Notes: generated by a model from the sequence alone, not told the origin. Positions 27,133 through 35,759 are shown, counted from the stretch's first letter. The stretch: DNA of 56,750 bases from Anaerotalea alkaliphila (GCF_010179735.1 NZ_JAAEEH010000020.1:1-56750), one strand, 5' to 3'. Made by a program: numbers and translations.

Positions 27133-28710
27133 TCATCGTTCCCCTTCCGGTCCCATCGCCGGCAGGATGGCGTCCAGGGCCCTGCAGAGGGGTCCCACCC
27201 GTCCGTAGACCTTCCTGTAGACCTTCCTGTAGAGGGAGGCGTAGAGCCTGGCGTTTGCGGGGTCCGGCTGGAAGACGTCCCGCACGTGGACCATGGCCTC
27301 CACCGCCTCCCCATAGGAGGCGAAATCCCCCTTGGCCGCATAGGCGGCCACCGCCGCGCCCAGGGCCGCCGCCTCAGCGGTCTGGATCCGTACCACCGGC
27401 AGACCGAAGATGTCTGCTGTGATCTGGCAGATTTCCCCGCTTTGGGAGCCGCCCCCGGACAGCCGGATCTCCCGGATCCGGACGCCGGATTTCCTTTCCA
27501 TCTTCTTCATTCCTTCCAGCAGGGCGAAGCCGATCCCCTCCAGGATAGCCCTGTAGAGGTGGAACCGGGTGTGGTGGTCTGAAAAGCCCAGGATGGTACC
27601 TTTGGACTCCGGCCTCTTCAGCGCCGGCTTCCAGTAGGGCTGGAGGACCAGTCCGCCGCTGCCGGGTCCGACCTCCGCAAGCCTCCTGTTCAGGAGCTCC
27701 TCCGGGGCGATCCCCAGCCGGCGGGCCTCCCCTACTTCCTCCCGGGCGAACTCCCCCTTGAACCAGCTGAGCATCCAGTAGCCCCGGTACACCTGGACCT
27801 CCGGGTTGTAGGACCCAGGGACCACGGCGGGGAAAGGGGGGATGAACCGCTCCGTCTCGTAATAGCGGCCTGCGGTGGTCTGGATGGTGGCGCTGGTCCC
27901 CAGGGAGACGGCCGCCCTCCCCTCCTCCAGGCACCCCACCCCCAGGGTCTCGCACCCCTTGTCCGAGCCCGCGGCATGGACAAGGACCCCCGGAGGCAGC
28001 CCCAGCTCCCCGGCCACGGAGGGCAGCAGGGGGCCGATGGGAACTCCCGGCTCCACCAGGCGGCACAGCTTCTCCCGGGGAATCTGGAATACCCACGCCT
28101 TCAGGCCCCAGGGGGATTCCCACCGGAACTTCCTGTAGTTGAAGGGGATGTGCCCCACCTGGTTGGCGGGGCAGTCCAGGAACCGCCCCGTCATGCGGAA
28201 GTTGAAATAGCCGGAAAGTAGGAGGAACCGGTGGGTCCTCTTCCAGACCTCCGGTTCCCGTTCCTGGATCCAATGGGCATGGCAGTGGCGGCTCATGGTC
28301 TTCACCACCGGCCACATGCCGGTCAGCGCCGTCCCCAGGACATAGGGCCAGGGAACGGGCTTGTGCCTGGGGACGGTCCTCTGGTCCGCCCAGGAGATGG
28401 CCGGCCTAAGGACCTTCCCTTCCCCGTCCAACAGGACACAGGTATCCCGTTGGGTGGTCAGGGAGACCGTGTCCACCTTGGCAAGGACCTCCCCAGAGGT
28501 CTTTCCTATCTCCCGGACGGCCTCCCCCATGGCGTCCCAGAACACCTGGGGGTCCTGCTCCGCAAGCCCCGGCCTGCCGGAGACAGTGGGCCCATAGGCC
28601 CGCCTGGCTGCGGCCAGGGTGTTCCCTTCCCGGTCGAAGACCAAGGCCTTCACGCTTTGGGTGCCCACGTCAATGGCCAGAACCCATCCCTTTTTCCCCC
28701 AACCACGCAA
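27133..28710 (-). CDS. FGGY-family carbohydrate kinase
   Basis: About 525 residues of the FGGY family (xylulokinase, glycerol kinase and relatives). The N-terminal phosphate loop is AIDVGTQSVKAL, followed by SLTTQRDTCVLLD and ISWADQR. The C-terminal domain has AGSDKGCETLG, SLGTSATIQ and the adenosine motif LSGGGSQSGEICQITADIFG. The exact sugar is unknown. No ATG fits; the best start is TTG at 28710 with GGGGGTGG five bases upstream, overlapping maf by 41 bases. The C terminus contains a short in-frame duplication (RKVYRKVY). No isomerase or sugar transporter gene is adjacent. Confidence 0.85.
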   Translation of the reverse strand: MRGWGKKGWVLAIDVGTQSVKALVFDREGNTLAAARRAYGPTVSGRPGLAEQDPQVFWDAMGEAVREIGKTSGEVLAKVDTVSLTTQRDTCVLLDGEGKVLRPAISWADQRTVPRHKPVPWPYVLGTALTGMWPVVKTMSRHCHAHWIQEREPEVWKRTHRFLLLSGYFNFRMTGRFLDCPANQVGHIPFNYRKFRWESPWGLKAWVFQIPREKLCRLVEPGVPIGPLLPSVAGELGLPPGVLVHAAGSDKGCETLGVGCLEEGRAAVSLGTSATIQTTAGRYYETERFIPPFPAVVPGSYNPEVQVYRGYWMLSWFKGEFAREEVGEARRLGIAPEELLNRRLAEVGPGSGGLVLQPYWKPALKRPESKGTILGFSDHHTRFHLYRAILEGIGFALLEGMKKMERKSGVRIREIRLSGGGSQSGEICQITADIFGLPVVRIQTAEAAALGAAVAAYAAKGDFASYGEAVEAMVHVRDVFQPDPANARLYASLYRKVYRKVYGRVGPLCRALDAILPAMGPEGER

Positions 28711-29293
28711 AGTAATCCACCCCCATTTCGCGCAGACCCTCCAGCAGCTTCCCCACAGGCAGGCCAACCACGTTGAAGTAATCCCCTTCGATCCCTTCCA
28801 CCAGAACGGCCCCATAGCCTTGGATGCCGTAGGCCCCCGCCTTGTCCAGGGGCTCCCCGGTCCCTATGTAGCCTTCCATCTCCTCCCTGGCAAAAGGGCG
28901 CATCCGCACCTTGGTGACCCCGTGGGAGACGAACTCCCGTCCCCCCACCGGGTCCAGAAGGGCGATTCCCGTAACCACCAGGTGCTCCCTGCCGGAAAGC
29001 CTCCCGAGGAACTCCAGGGCCTCCGCCCTGTCCCTGGGCTTGCCCAGGATCCTTCCCTCGAACACCACCACCGTGTCGGCCCCCAGGACAAGCTCTCCCG
29101 GGCGCACGTCTTCCGCCGCTCCGGCCGCCTTGCCCCTGGCCAGCGCCTCCACCAGCTCCACCGGATCCTCCGACCTTTCCAGGCAAAGGTCCTCGTCGAA
29201 CCAACTCTGCCGCACAGAAAAAGGAATCCCCAGATTCCTGAGGATTTCCTTGCGGCGGGGCGACTGGGACGCCAATAGGATCTTGTGCTTCAT
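28670..29293 (-). CDS. maf: Maf-family nucleotide pyrophosphatase (dTTP/UTP type)
   Basis: House-cleaning enzyme that hydrolyses non-canonical or pyrimidine nucleoside triphosphates. The 207-residue protein has the Maf signature ASQSPRRKEIL (8-18), the catalytic GADTVVV near 71, and GTGEPLDKAGAYGIQG followed by VEGIEGDYFNVVGLPV, which point to the YhdE-like subfamily. Its 3' end overlaps the proposed start of the FGGY kinase, suggesting translational coupling. It is 17 bases after the small membrane protein. Confidence 0.94.
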   Translation of the reverse strand: MKHKILLASQSPRRKEILRNLGIPFSVRQSWFDEDLCLERSEDPVELVEALARGKAAGAAEDVRPGELVLGADTVVVFEGRILGKPRDRAEALEFLGRLSGREHLVVTGIALLDPVGGREFVSHGVTKVRMRPFAREEMEGYIGTGEPLDKAGAYGIQGYGAVLVEGIEGDYFNVVGLPVGKLLEGLREMGVDYFAWLGEKGMGSGH

Positions 29294-29310
29294 CCCTTCC
29301 CGCTCCTTCC

Positions 29311-29814
29311 CTATTCCATGATGATGTTGAATATTTCCGTCCGCCTTCCGATGTTCTTGTTCATGGCAACCAGCCAGAAATGGGCCATGGTGCCTTGGGG
29401 GATCTCCCAGACGTAGCTGGCCTCCTGCTCCTCCAGGCTCGCATCCCCCGCCACCTCGAACCGGGCAGCCAGGCTCTGGAGCTCATAGGTCTCCGTGCCC
29501 GAGGGGGTGGAAAAGATCTCGACGGCGTCGCATTGCCCCTTGTACCGGATCCGAATCTCCAGCCGTCCATCCGCCCCCGGGGTCACCCAGCCGTCCCGCA
29601 TGGCGTCGTTCCCCTGCATGTCGAGGAACTGGACCTCCAGGACCTCCGGAGCCAGCCCTTCCGCCGTGGCGTACTGGCTGGCCTGCAGGATCTCGATGGC
29701 CTGCCGGTTCGCCTGGTTCTCATAATATTGCCGGTAGTTGTAGTAACCGGAAAAAAACAGCAGGACCAGAAGCCCCATGCACGCCATCCTGCCCAACACC
29801 TTCTTATTCTCCAT
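29311..29814 (-). CDS. Membrane-anchored hypothetical protein
   Basis: A 167-residue protein I do not recognise. Residues 8-24 are one hydrophobic helix (MACMGLLVLLFFSGYYN) after a short basic N terminus, so the rest is probably extracytoplasmic. The soluble part is mostly predicted beta structure, with no cysteines or recognisable catalytic motif. It lies between yfcE and maf in an apparent operon. An Ig-like or immunoglobulin-fold domain is a guess only. Confidence 0.75.
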   Translation of the reverse strand: MENKKVLGRMACMGLLVLLFFSGYYNYRQYYENQANRQAIEILQASQYATAEGLAPEVLEVQFLDMQGNDAMRDGWVTPGADGRLEIRIRYKGQCDAVEIFSTPSGTETYELQSLAARFEVAGDASLEEQEASYVWEIPQGTMAHFWLVAMNKNIGRRTEIFNIIME

Positions 29815-29838
29815 CCGCTGCTCCTCCCGGTCCTTTCC

Positions 29839-30381
29839 TTACCATTTCGTCTCCAGGAAGGTCTTGCCCTCCAGGTCCTTCACCTTGAAACCGTCCTCCT
29901 CCAGCACCCCGTAACTGTGGGGGGTGCCGTTCTTGGGCAAGGCGACGGACCCCGGATTCAGGATGTGGATGCCGGCCTTTTGGTGGACCGTAGGGATGTG
30001 GGTGTGCCCCTGCAGGAACACGTCCCCCGGCACCAGGGGCGGAAGGTTCTCTTCGCTGAAATGATGTCCGTGGTGGAGGAAGATCCTCCGTCCCCCATAA
30101 AAAACCGTGCTTTGGTCCGACAAGATGGGGAATTCCAGGACCATCTGGTCCACTTCCCCGTCGCAGTTCCCCCGCACGGCAATGATCTTCCCTTTCAGCG
30201 GATTCAACCGGGCAATCACCGCCTTCGGGTCGTAGCCTTCCGGCAGGGGGTTCCGGGGTCCATGGTAGAGGAAGTCCCCCAGCACCAGCAGATACGCCGC
30301 CGCCTCAGCCTCGAAACGGGCCAAGGCCTTCTCCAAATAGAAGTCGGACCCATGGATGTCCGACAGAACCATCAATTTCAT
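29839..30381 (-). CDS. yfcE: YfcE/MJ0936-family metallophosphodiesterase
   Basis: A 180-residue calcineurin-like phosphoesterase. Metal-binding motifs appear in order: Asp8 and His10 in LSDIHGS, GDFLYHG, GNCDGE, LHHGHH and GHTH. Related enzymes cleave phosphodiesters such as bis-pNPP or 2',3'-cyclic nucleotides in vitro; the natural substrate is unclear. The start is the ATG with AGGAG six bases upstream; open sequence before it contains the promoter. It leads an operon with the membrane protein, maf and the FGGY kinase. Confidence 0.93.
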   Translation of the reverse strand: MKLMVLSDIHGSDFYLEKALARFEAEAAAYLLVLGDFLYHGPRNPLPEGYDPKAVIARLNPLKGKIIAVRGNCDGEVDQMVLEFPILSDQSTVFYGGRRIFLHHGHHFSEENLPPLVPGDVFLQGHTHIPTVHQKAGIHILNPGSVALPKNGTPHSYGVLEEDGFKVKDLEGKTFLETKW

Positions 30382-30414
30382 CAGGAACTCCTTTTGTTCA
30401 TTTCGCTTTTTTCC

Positions 30415-30443
30415 ATTATAACCCGGTTTGTTTTTTATGGCAA
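30415..30443 (-). promoter_or_regulatory. Sigma-A promoter of yfcE
   Basis: TTGCCA (30438-30443), 17-bp spacer, TATAAT (30415-30420) on the minus strand, about 35 bases before the start codon. Confidence 0.8.
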
Positions 30444-30481
30444 CGTGCAACAGCCTTTTCCCCCGATTAATTTGCGGCCCG

Positions 30482-31189
30482 TCAGATCGTCATCTTCCAG
30501 CTGCTGCTGTCCAGCCACGCCTTCCGTTCCCCATAGTCGGGCAAGACCTTTCCCACCAGCCTCCAGAAGGACCTGTCGTGGTTCATGTGGTGCAGGTGGG
30601 CCATCTCGTGGACGACGATGGCGTCCACCACCGCCAGGGGGGTCATGGCCAGCTTCCAGTGGAAACTCAGCTCCCGCTTGGAGTTGCAGGTCCCCCAGTA
30701 GCTGCTGGAGTCGCAGATCTTGATCTTGGTGGGCTTCACCTGGAAATGCCGCTGGTATTCCCGGATCCGCTCCTCCACCAGGGCCTTGCAGCGCTGCCTG
30801 TAGAACCTAAGCAGGGCTCCCCGGACCTCCTCGTCCCTGTGCTCCCGCACCCGGACATGGAGGGTCCGTCCATCGAATTCCACCGTGTTCTTGGGGATTT
30901 CCGGCTCTTCCAGGACCTGGATGGGGTAGTCCGCCCCCAGGTAGAGGAAGCGCTCCCCGTGGTCGTAGACCTTGGGCCGATGGCCCGCGGTCCGCTCCTT
31001 CATCTCCCCCACCTTCTCCAGGATCCAGGGGGCCTTGTTCTCCACCACTTCCAGGATGGCCGCTTCCGGGCATCCCTTGGGGGCCCGGACCTCCACATGC
31101 CCGTAGACGTCGATGTGGATGCCGATGGTCTTCCGCTTCCGGTAGGTGAGGGAGAAGCCGATTTCCTTTCCTTCGTATGTGAGCGTCAT
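30482..31189 (-). CDS. YgjP-like zinc metallopeptidase (DUF45)
   Basis: A 235-residue member of the YgjP/WSS1-related M48-like family. The zinc site is HEMAHLHHMNH: His194, Glu195 and His198, with His204 as third ligand. The preceding YWGTCNSKRELSFHWKL is the family signature. The ATG overlaps the ywbE stop in an ATGA, so translation is coupled. The gene ends the leuA-led run. Physiological substrates of bacterial members are unknown. Confidence 0.9.
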   Translation of the reverse strand: MTLTYEGKEIGFSLTYRKRKTIGIHIDVYGHVEVRAPKGCPEAAILEVVENKAPWILEKVGEMKERTAGHRPKVYDHGERFLYLGADYPIQVLEEPEIPKNTVEFDGRTLHVRVREHRDEEVRGALLRFYRQRCKALVEERIREYQRHFQVKPTKIKICDSSSYWGTCNSKRELSFHWKLAMTPLAVVDAIVVHEMAHLHHMNHDRSFWRLVGKVLPDYGERKAWLDSSSWKMTI

Positions 31190-31395
31190 TTTCCCGCCTC
31201 CTCCACAATCCCCTGGACCCGCCCCACCGCGTCCCCCTCCACCAGCATCACCTTGATCCCGTGGGGATGGGTCCTGCTGTTGGTGAGGATCCGCTTCACA
31301 TGCCCCCGGGTCAGTTTCCCCGTCCGCTGGTCCTTCTTCAATACGATGTCCACCAGGGCCCCGACCTTGACCTCTTCCCTGTTCTTTCCATTCAC
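31186..31395 (-). CDS. ywbE: YwbE family protein
   Basis: A 69-residue protein with the conserved YwbE pattern: VGALVDIVLKKDQRTGKLTR, then RGHVKRILTNSRTHPHGIKV and a basic-acidic tail. The compact beta-rich family is of unknown function and conserved in many Bacillota. The start is GTG with AGGAGG nine bases upstream and overlaps the stop of the HAD gene (GTGA). Its own stop overlaps the next start (ATGA). It is short and easily missed. Confidence 0.88.
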   Translation of the reverse strand: MNGKNREEVKVGALVDIVLKKDQRTGKLTRGHVKRILTNSRTHPHGIKVMLVEGDAVGRVQGIVEEAGK

Positions 31396-32108
31396 TGTCC
31401 TGTACCTCCTCTTCCCAAACGCTCCCCGATCTCCAGGAAGCTTCCGATTTCCTCCGGCCCCTTTGTCCGGACCCCCTGCCGGTACCAGAGGGCCTGCATG
31501 CCCAAGGCCCGGGGAGCCAGATAGTCGCATTCCCGGTCGTCCCCCACGAACAGGGTCTCCCCGTAGGCGAATCCCGTCCTCTCCGCCAGGTAGGCGTAGG
31601 TCCTGGGGTGGGGCTTGCGCCATCCCGCCTCCATGGAGGTGTGGATGCCGGCGAACAGTTCCCCGACCCCGCAGCGCTCCAGAAGCCGGGCGATTCCCCC
31701 CTCCACCTTGAAGTTGGAGAGGACATGCAGGGGAAGCTCCTTTGCCAAGGCTTCCAGCGCCTTCCGCTTCTCCCCGGAAACATAGCAGTGGCTTCCGTAA
31801 ATCCCCATGAATCGCTCTTCCATCTCCGCAGCCATGGCCAGGATTCCCCTGCGGTCCAGTCCGGGCAGGACCTTTTCGGCCACCCGCGCGTACCTGGCCC
31901 GCAAGGGATATTCCCGCAGTCCTTGGAATTCCGCCTCCAGGGCAAGGGCGGCTTCCCGGTAGGCCATAAGGAGGCCTTCCCGGTCCAGGCCGCTCAAGCG
32001 CTCCAGCCCGGAACCCTCCAGCCCCCAGAGGAAATAGTCGTCCTTTCCGGGCAGGAGGTCCATGTCGATGAGGGTCTCCATGCAGTCGAATGCGATTGTC
32101 CTGATCAT
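31392..32108 (-). CDS. HAD-family hydrolase lacking the second motif-I aspartate
   Basis: A 238-residue HAD protein: motif I FDCMETLID with the nucleophile Asp8, motif II LSNFK, the lysine in WRKPHPRTY and motif IV VGDDRECDYLAPRALG. Residue 10 is Met where phosphatases have the Asp acid/base. Dehalogenase-type HADs also lack that Asp, so the reaction may not be ordinary phosphate ester hydrolysis. It overlaps the genes on both sides by 4 bases. The substrate is unknown. Confidence 0.88.
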   Translation of the reverse strand: MIRTIAFDCMETLIDMDLLPGKDDYFLWGLEGSGLERLSGLDREGLLMAYREAALALEAEFQGLREYPLRARYARVAEKVLPGLDRRGILAMAAEMEERFMGIYGSHCYVSGEKRKALEALAKELPLHVLSNFKVEGGIARLLERCGVGELFAGIHTSMEAGWRKPHPRTYAYLAERTGFAYGETLFVGDDRECDYLAPRALGMQALWYRQGVRTKGPEEIGSFLEIGERLGRGGTGQ

Positions 32109-33073
32109 GCTTCCTCCTTCCGGTATCCCAGTACGAACCGGCGCTTGATGGAGACGAAGGCCTCCAGGTCGTTCAGGTACTGGTACAGGGAGGCCCGGTT
32201 CTCGAACTCCTCCCGGCTGGCGGGGAGGGGCTGGGTCTTGAAGAAGGCCTTCAGCCTTCCGATCTCCTCCAGCAGCTCCTCCCCCGAGTTCTCCTCGGCG
32301 ATGGCCGCCGACAGCCGTTCGGTGAACCTGGCCAGGACGCTGCCCTGCTCCCGGGCCACATGGATGACGTCGAAATGCCGGCACATGTGGCGGAGCTGGT
32401 TGTGCTGCTCCTCCCGCATCCGGAAATACGCAAGATAGTACTGCCGGTTGTGGAGGTAGTCGCTGTTGATGAAGGCTTCCGCCTTCTCTTTGCCCCTTTG
32501 GATGGTCTCCTCCAGGGCCTCCAGGGAAACCTGTTCCGTGTCCAGCCTGCACTGGTTCTCCAGCTGGCTTCCCATGTGCAGGAGCACGGCCCTAAGCTGC
32601 CCTTCCAGGTCGCCGATGAGTTCCCGGATGATCCTCTCCGTGCTGGGCATGTAGAGGTTCAGCAGGAGGGCCGTGGCCACCCCCACCAGCATGAGCCCCA
32701 TCTCGTTGGCCAGGACGGGCAGGTCCGCCCGCTCCAGGGCGTAGACATGGGTGACCAGCACCGTGTTCACCACCAGGCCCGCATTGGCCCTGGCGGCCAG
32801 GACCCCCGCCACGAACAGGAACAGGAAGCCCCCGAAGGCCGCCAGGTTGAAGCCGAAGGTCCTAAAGGCCAGGCTGGACAGCAGCAGGGCCGCCGCCGCA
32901 GTGGCCACCCTTTGCCAAGCGGTCCGGGGGCTCTGGCGCACCGGATCCAGGAACATCAGCAGGGTGATGACCCCTGCGGAGAGGGAGAACTCCAAGCCCG
33001 CCAGTTCCGCAACCCCCACCGCCAGGAGGAATCCCAGGGTCTTCTTCGCGGCTCTAAAGAGCAGGAACCACAT
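32105..33073 (-). CDS. Aromatic acid exporter (FUSC/ArAE)-family membrane protein
   Basis: A 322-residue protein with about five to six membrane helices in residues 1-150 and a long helical cytoplasmic C-terminal half, the arrangement of the Bacillota aromatic acid exporter family (YqjA-like, ArAE_1 with C-terminal domain). Substrates of these small proteins are not established. The ATG at 33073 lies inside the end of the PfkB gene (20-base overlap) with AAAAGG upstream, so translation depends on the preceding gene. Its stop overlaps the HAD gene. Confidence 0.82.
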   Translation of the reverse strand: MWFLLFRAAKKTLGFLLAVGVAELAGLEFSLSAGVITLLMFLDPVRQSPRTAWQRVATAAAALLLSSLAFRTFGFNLAAFGGFLFLFVAGVLAARANAGLVVNTVLVTHVYALERADLPVLANEMGLMLVGVATALLLNLYMPSTERIIRELIGDLEGQLRAVLLHMGSQLENQCRLDTEQVSLEALEETIQRGKEKAEAFINSDYLHNRQYYLAYFRMREEQHNQLRHMCRHFDVIHVAREQGSVLARFTERLSAAIAEENSGEELLEEIGRLKAFFKTQPLPASREEFENRASLYQYLNDLEAFVSIKRRFVLGYRKEEA

Positions 33074-33965
33074 GGGGGAACCTTTTCCTGAGTTCTTCCA
33101 GGGAGGGGATGGAGCTCCTGCCCCCCAGCTTCTCCACCGACATTCCGGCGGCGCAGGTGGCGATGGCCAGGCTGGCCGCAAGCCCCAGGTTGCGGGCAAT
33201 CCCGAAGGCGAAGGCCCCGTGGAAGATGTCCCCTGCACCGGTGGTGTCCGCCGCAGCCACCGGTACGGCGGGCATGTGGCGGACGGTCCCCTCCAGACGG
33301 TAGAGGCAACCCCTTTCCCCCAGGGTGACCACCACCTGGTTGGGGTTCAGGGCCTCCGCAGCCTCCAGGGCGGGCACCATGTCCCAGGGATCCCCGCCCA
33401 CAGGCATCTTCGCCAGGGTGCAGGCAAAGACCTCGGAACAGACCAGATAATCCACCACCGCCCCCAGGCGCATGGTCCCTTCCCGCACGGAGCCGGCGTC
33501 CAGGATGGTGGCGGCCGACGGGAGGCATTCCATGGCCTCCAGGGAGGCCGCAAGCTCATGCCCGTCCATCAGGAGGGTGCTCCAGCCCTTGTCCAATCCC
33601 CGCTTCCAGGCAAGTGGGGGATTCTTCGGTGGCTTGTAATTGATCAGGGTCCTGCTTCCGTTCTCCCCGTTGATGAGGATGAAGCTGCTGGAGGTCTTGA
33701 AGTCCGGGTCCAGGTCGCTGGGCTCCAGGTCCACCCCCGCCGCTTCCAGCTCCCTCCGTATCTTCTCCCCGTAAACGTCCGTTCCCAGCTTGCCGGCATA
33801 GGAAGCCGGCATCCCCCAAACGCCCAAAAGGAAGGCGGCATTGGCTGCCGGCCCTCCTCCGCATTCCTGGATGCTGTGCAATTCGTACTTCTGGTTCTCC
33901 ACGGGATAGCCTTCCAGGGGAAGGGTGAAATCGTAGGCCGAATGGCCGATGCACAAAACCTTCAT
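33054..33965 (-). CDS. PfkB-family carbohydrate kinase (ribokinase-like)
   Basis: A 303-residue active-looking ribokinase superfamily member. The substrate-site glycines are in ECGGGPAANAAF (34-45), and the catalytic DTTGAGDIFHGAFAFG has Asp246 in GAGD (243-246). The N terminus is MKVLCIGHSAYDFTLPLEG. The sugar or nucleoside substrate cannot be told. It starts 12 bases after leuA and is probably under the same T-box. It contrasts with the PfkB-fold protein at 14942, which lacks both motifs. Confidence 0.9.
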   Translation of the reverse strand: MKVLCIGHSAYDFTLPLEGYPVENQKYELHSIQECGGGPAANAAFLLGVWGMPASYAGKLGTDVYGEKIRRELEAAGVDLEPSDLDPDFKTSSSFILINGENGSRTLINYKPPKNPPLAWKRGLDKGWSTLLMDGHELAASLEAMECLPSAATILDAGSVREGTMRLGAVVDYLVCSEVFACTLAKMPVGGDPWDMVPALEAAEALNPNQVVVTLGERGCLYRLEGTVRHMPAVPVAAADTTGAGDIFHGAFAFGIARNLGLAASLAIATCAAGMSVEKLGGRSSIPSLEELRKRFPHVVPAL

Positions 33966-33977
33966 GGGGGCCTCCTT

Positions 33978-35645
33978 CTAGAAACGGTTGATGGCGCTTA
34001 CGATGGCCCGGATGGATGCGCTGTCGATGCTGGAGTCGGTCCCCACGCCGAACCTGCGGACCCCCGCTCCGTTCTCCAGCTGGATGTAGGCCGCGGCCTG
34101 GGCGCTGGCCCCTCCCCCCAGGGCATGCTCCTCATAGGTCAGGAAGCGGAAGTCCTCGAAGGCCACCTTCTGCAGGCCTTCGAAGAAGGCGGAGACGGGA
34201 CCGTTCCCGTGCCCCTTTATGTGGAGGGTCTCCCCGTCCAGCTTGATTTCCGCCTTGATCTTCACCCGCTCCTCTTCCCCGTCCTTGAACTCATAGGTGT
34301 AGTGGACCAGCTCCAGCCGGCCCGTCCTGTTCACGAACTCCTTCTGGAAGATGCCGAAGATTTCCGAGGGGGCAAGTTCCTTGCCCGTCTCGTCCGTCAC
34401 CTTCTGCACGGGGGCGCCGGCTTCCGGATGCATGGCCTTGGGAAGCTTGTAGCCGAACTCCGATTCCAGGATGTAGGCTACGCCGCCTTTGCCCGACTGG
34501 CTGTTGATCCGGATGATGGCCTCGTACTCCCGTCCCACGTCCGCCGGGTCGATGGGCAGATAGGGCACGTCCCAGAAGTCCTCCGGCCTGTCCTTCCTTG
34601 CCAGCAAGCCCTTCCGGATGGCGTCCTGGTGGGAACCGGAAAAAGCGGTGTAGACCAGCTTGCCCGCATAGGGATGGCGGTCATGGACCGTCATGCCGGT
34701 GCATTCCTCGTATATGGAAACGATCTCGTCGATGTTCCCGACCCGGATGCCGGGGTCGATCCCCTGGGTGAAGAGGTTCATGGCCATGACCAGGATGTCC
34801 ACGTTCCCTGTCCTCTCCCCGTTCCCGAACAGGGTTCCCTCGATGCGGTCCGCTCCGGCAAGCAGGGCCAGTTCGGAGGCCGCCACACCGGTCCCCCGGT
34901 CGTTGTGGGTGTGGATGCTGATCAGGACGCTGTCCCTGTTGGGGATGTTCCTGGAGAACCACTCCACCTGGTCCGCATACACGTTGGGGGTGGCCATCTC
35001 CACCGTCGCCGGCAGGTTGATGATCATCTTCCGCTGGGGGGTGGGTTTCCAGACGTCCATCACCGCCTTGCAGACCTCCAGGGCGTACTCGGGCTCCGTG
35101 CCGGTGAAGCTTTCCGGGGAATACTCGAAGGTGAACTCCGTCTCCGGGTACATGGCCGCGTACTTGTTCAGCAGGGCGGCCCCTTCCCTGGCGATTTCGA
35201 CGATCTCCTCCTTGGACTTGCCGAAGACCACTTCCCGCTGCTGGACGGAGGTGGAGTTGTAGACGTGGACGATGGCCTTCTTCACGCCCTTCAGGGCTTC
35301 GAAGGACTTGGCGATCAGGTGCTCCCTGGCCTGGGTCAGCACCTGCACGCTGATGTCGTCGTCCACCAGGCCATCTTCGATGATCCTGCGCAGGAAATTG
35401 TACTCCGTTTCCGAAGCGGAGGGAAATCCCACCTCGATCTCCTTGAATCCCATCTGCTTCAGCATCTTGAAGAAGACGATCTTGGTTTCGATGCCCATGG
35501 GCACAGGCAGGGCCTGGTTGCCGTCCCGCAGGTCCACGCTGCACCAGACGGGGGCCTTCTCCACGGTCTTGGAAGGCCATGTCCTCTCTGCGAAATCCTT
35601 TACAAAAAACTGGTAGGGTCTGTACTTCTGATGATTCATGCTCAT
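33978..35645 (-). CDS. leuA: 2-isopropylmalate synthase
   Basis: First committed step of leucine synthesis: acetyl-CoA plus 2-oxoisovalerate. The 555-residue protein is of the longer type seen in fungi and Corynebacterium: MSMNHQKYRPYQFFVKDFAE, the metal-binding SVDLRDGNQA, IHTHNDRGTGVA, and a C-terminal LeuA allosteric dimer domain that binds leucine. The ATG at 35645 has AGGAGG at good distance; a second ATG two codons later is less well placed. It is regulated by a Leu-type T-box. No other leucine genes (leuBCD) are next to it. Confidence 0.95.
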   Translation of the reverse strand: MSMNHQKYRPYQFFVKDFAERTWPSKTVEKAPVWCSVDLRDGNQALPVPMGIETKIVFFKMLKQMGFKEIEVGFPSASETEYNFLRRIIEDGLVDDDISVQVLTQAREHLIAKSFEALKGVKKAIVHVYNSTSVQQREVVFGKSKEEIVEIAREGAALLNKYAAMYPETEFTFEYSPESFTGTEPEYALEVCKAVMDVWKPTPQRKMIINLPATVEMATPNVYADQVEWFSRNIPNRDSVLISIHTHNDRGTGVAASELALLAGADRIEGTLFGNGERTGNVDILVMAMNLFTQGIDPGIRVGNIDEIVSIYEECTGMTVHDRHPYAGKLVYTAFSGSHQDAIRKGLLARKDRPEDFWDVPYLPIDPADVGREYEAIIRINSQSGKGGVAYILESEFGYKLPKAMHPEAGAPVQKVTDETGKELAPSEIFGIFQKEFVNRTGRLELVHYTYEFKDGEEERVKIKAEIKLDGETLHIKGHGNGPVSAFFEGLQKVAFEDFRFLTYEEHALGGGASAQAAAYIQLENGAGVRRFGVGTDSSIDSASIRAIVSAINRF

Positions 35646-35675
35646 GGCCGTTCTCCTCCTGCAATCGATGCAATA

Positions 35676-35703
35676 AGAACGCATACTGCGTATGCGTTCA
35701 GAC
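35676..35703 (-). repeat. 28-nt conserved hairpin in the leuA leader (copy 2 of 2)
   Basis: Minus strand GTCTGAACGCATACG followed by the complementary arm GTATGCGTTC, 26 of 28 bases identical to 8785-8812. Confidence 0.85.
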
Positions 35704-35704
35704 G

Positions 35705-35753
35705 ATGGCATGAAAGTTGGTCCCAAGCGGGCTTGGACGAACTTCCATGCCAT
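35705..35753 (-). repeat. Conserved internal-loop hairpin in the leuA leader (copy 2 of 3)
   Basis: The outer stem ATGGCATG plus AAGTT pairs with AACTT and CATGCCAT (one G-T). The internal loop is CGT versus GACC and the inner stem is CCAAG/CTTGG. The outer stem sequence differs from the thrS copy while pairing is kept; the centre is nearly the same. Confidence 0.85.
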
Positions 35754-35759
35754 ATAAAA

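Noticed and set aside
28711-28815. ATG start 35 codons upstream for the FGGY kinase
   Set aside because: It would add a Trp-rich stretch unlike any kinase N terminus and overlap maf by about 145 bases. The TTG with a good ribosome site fits better.
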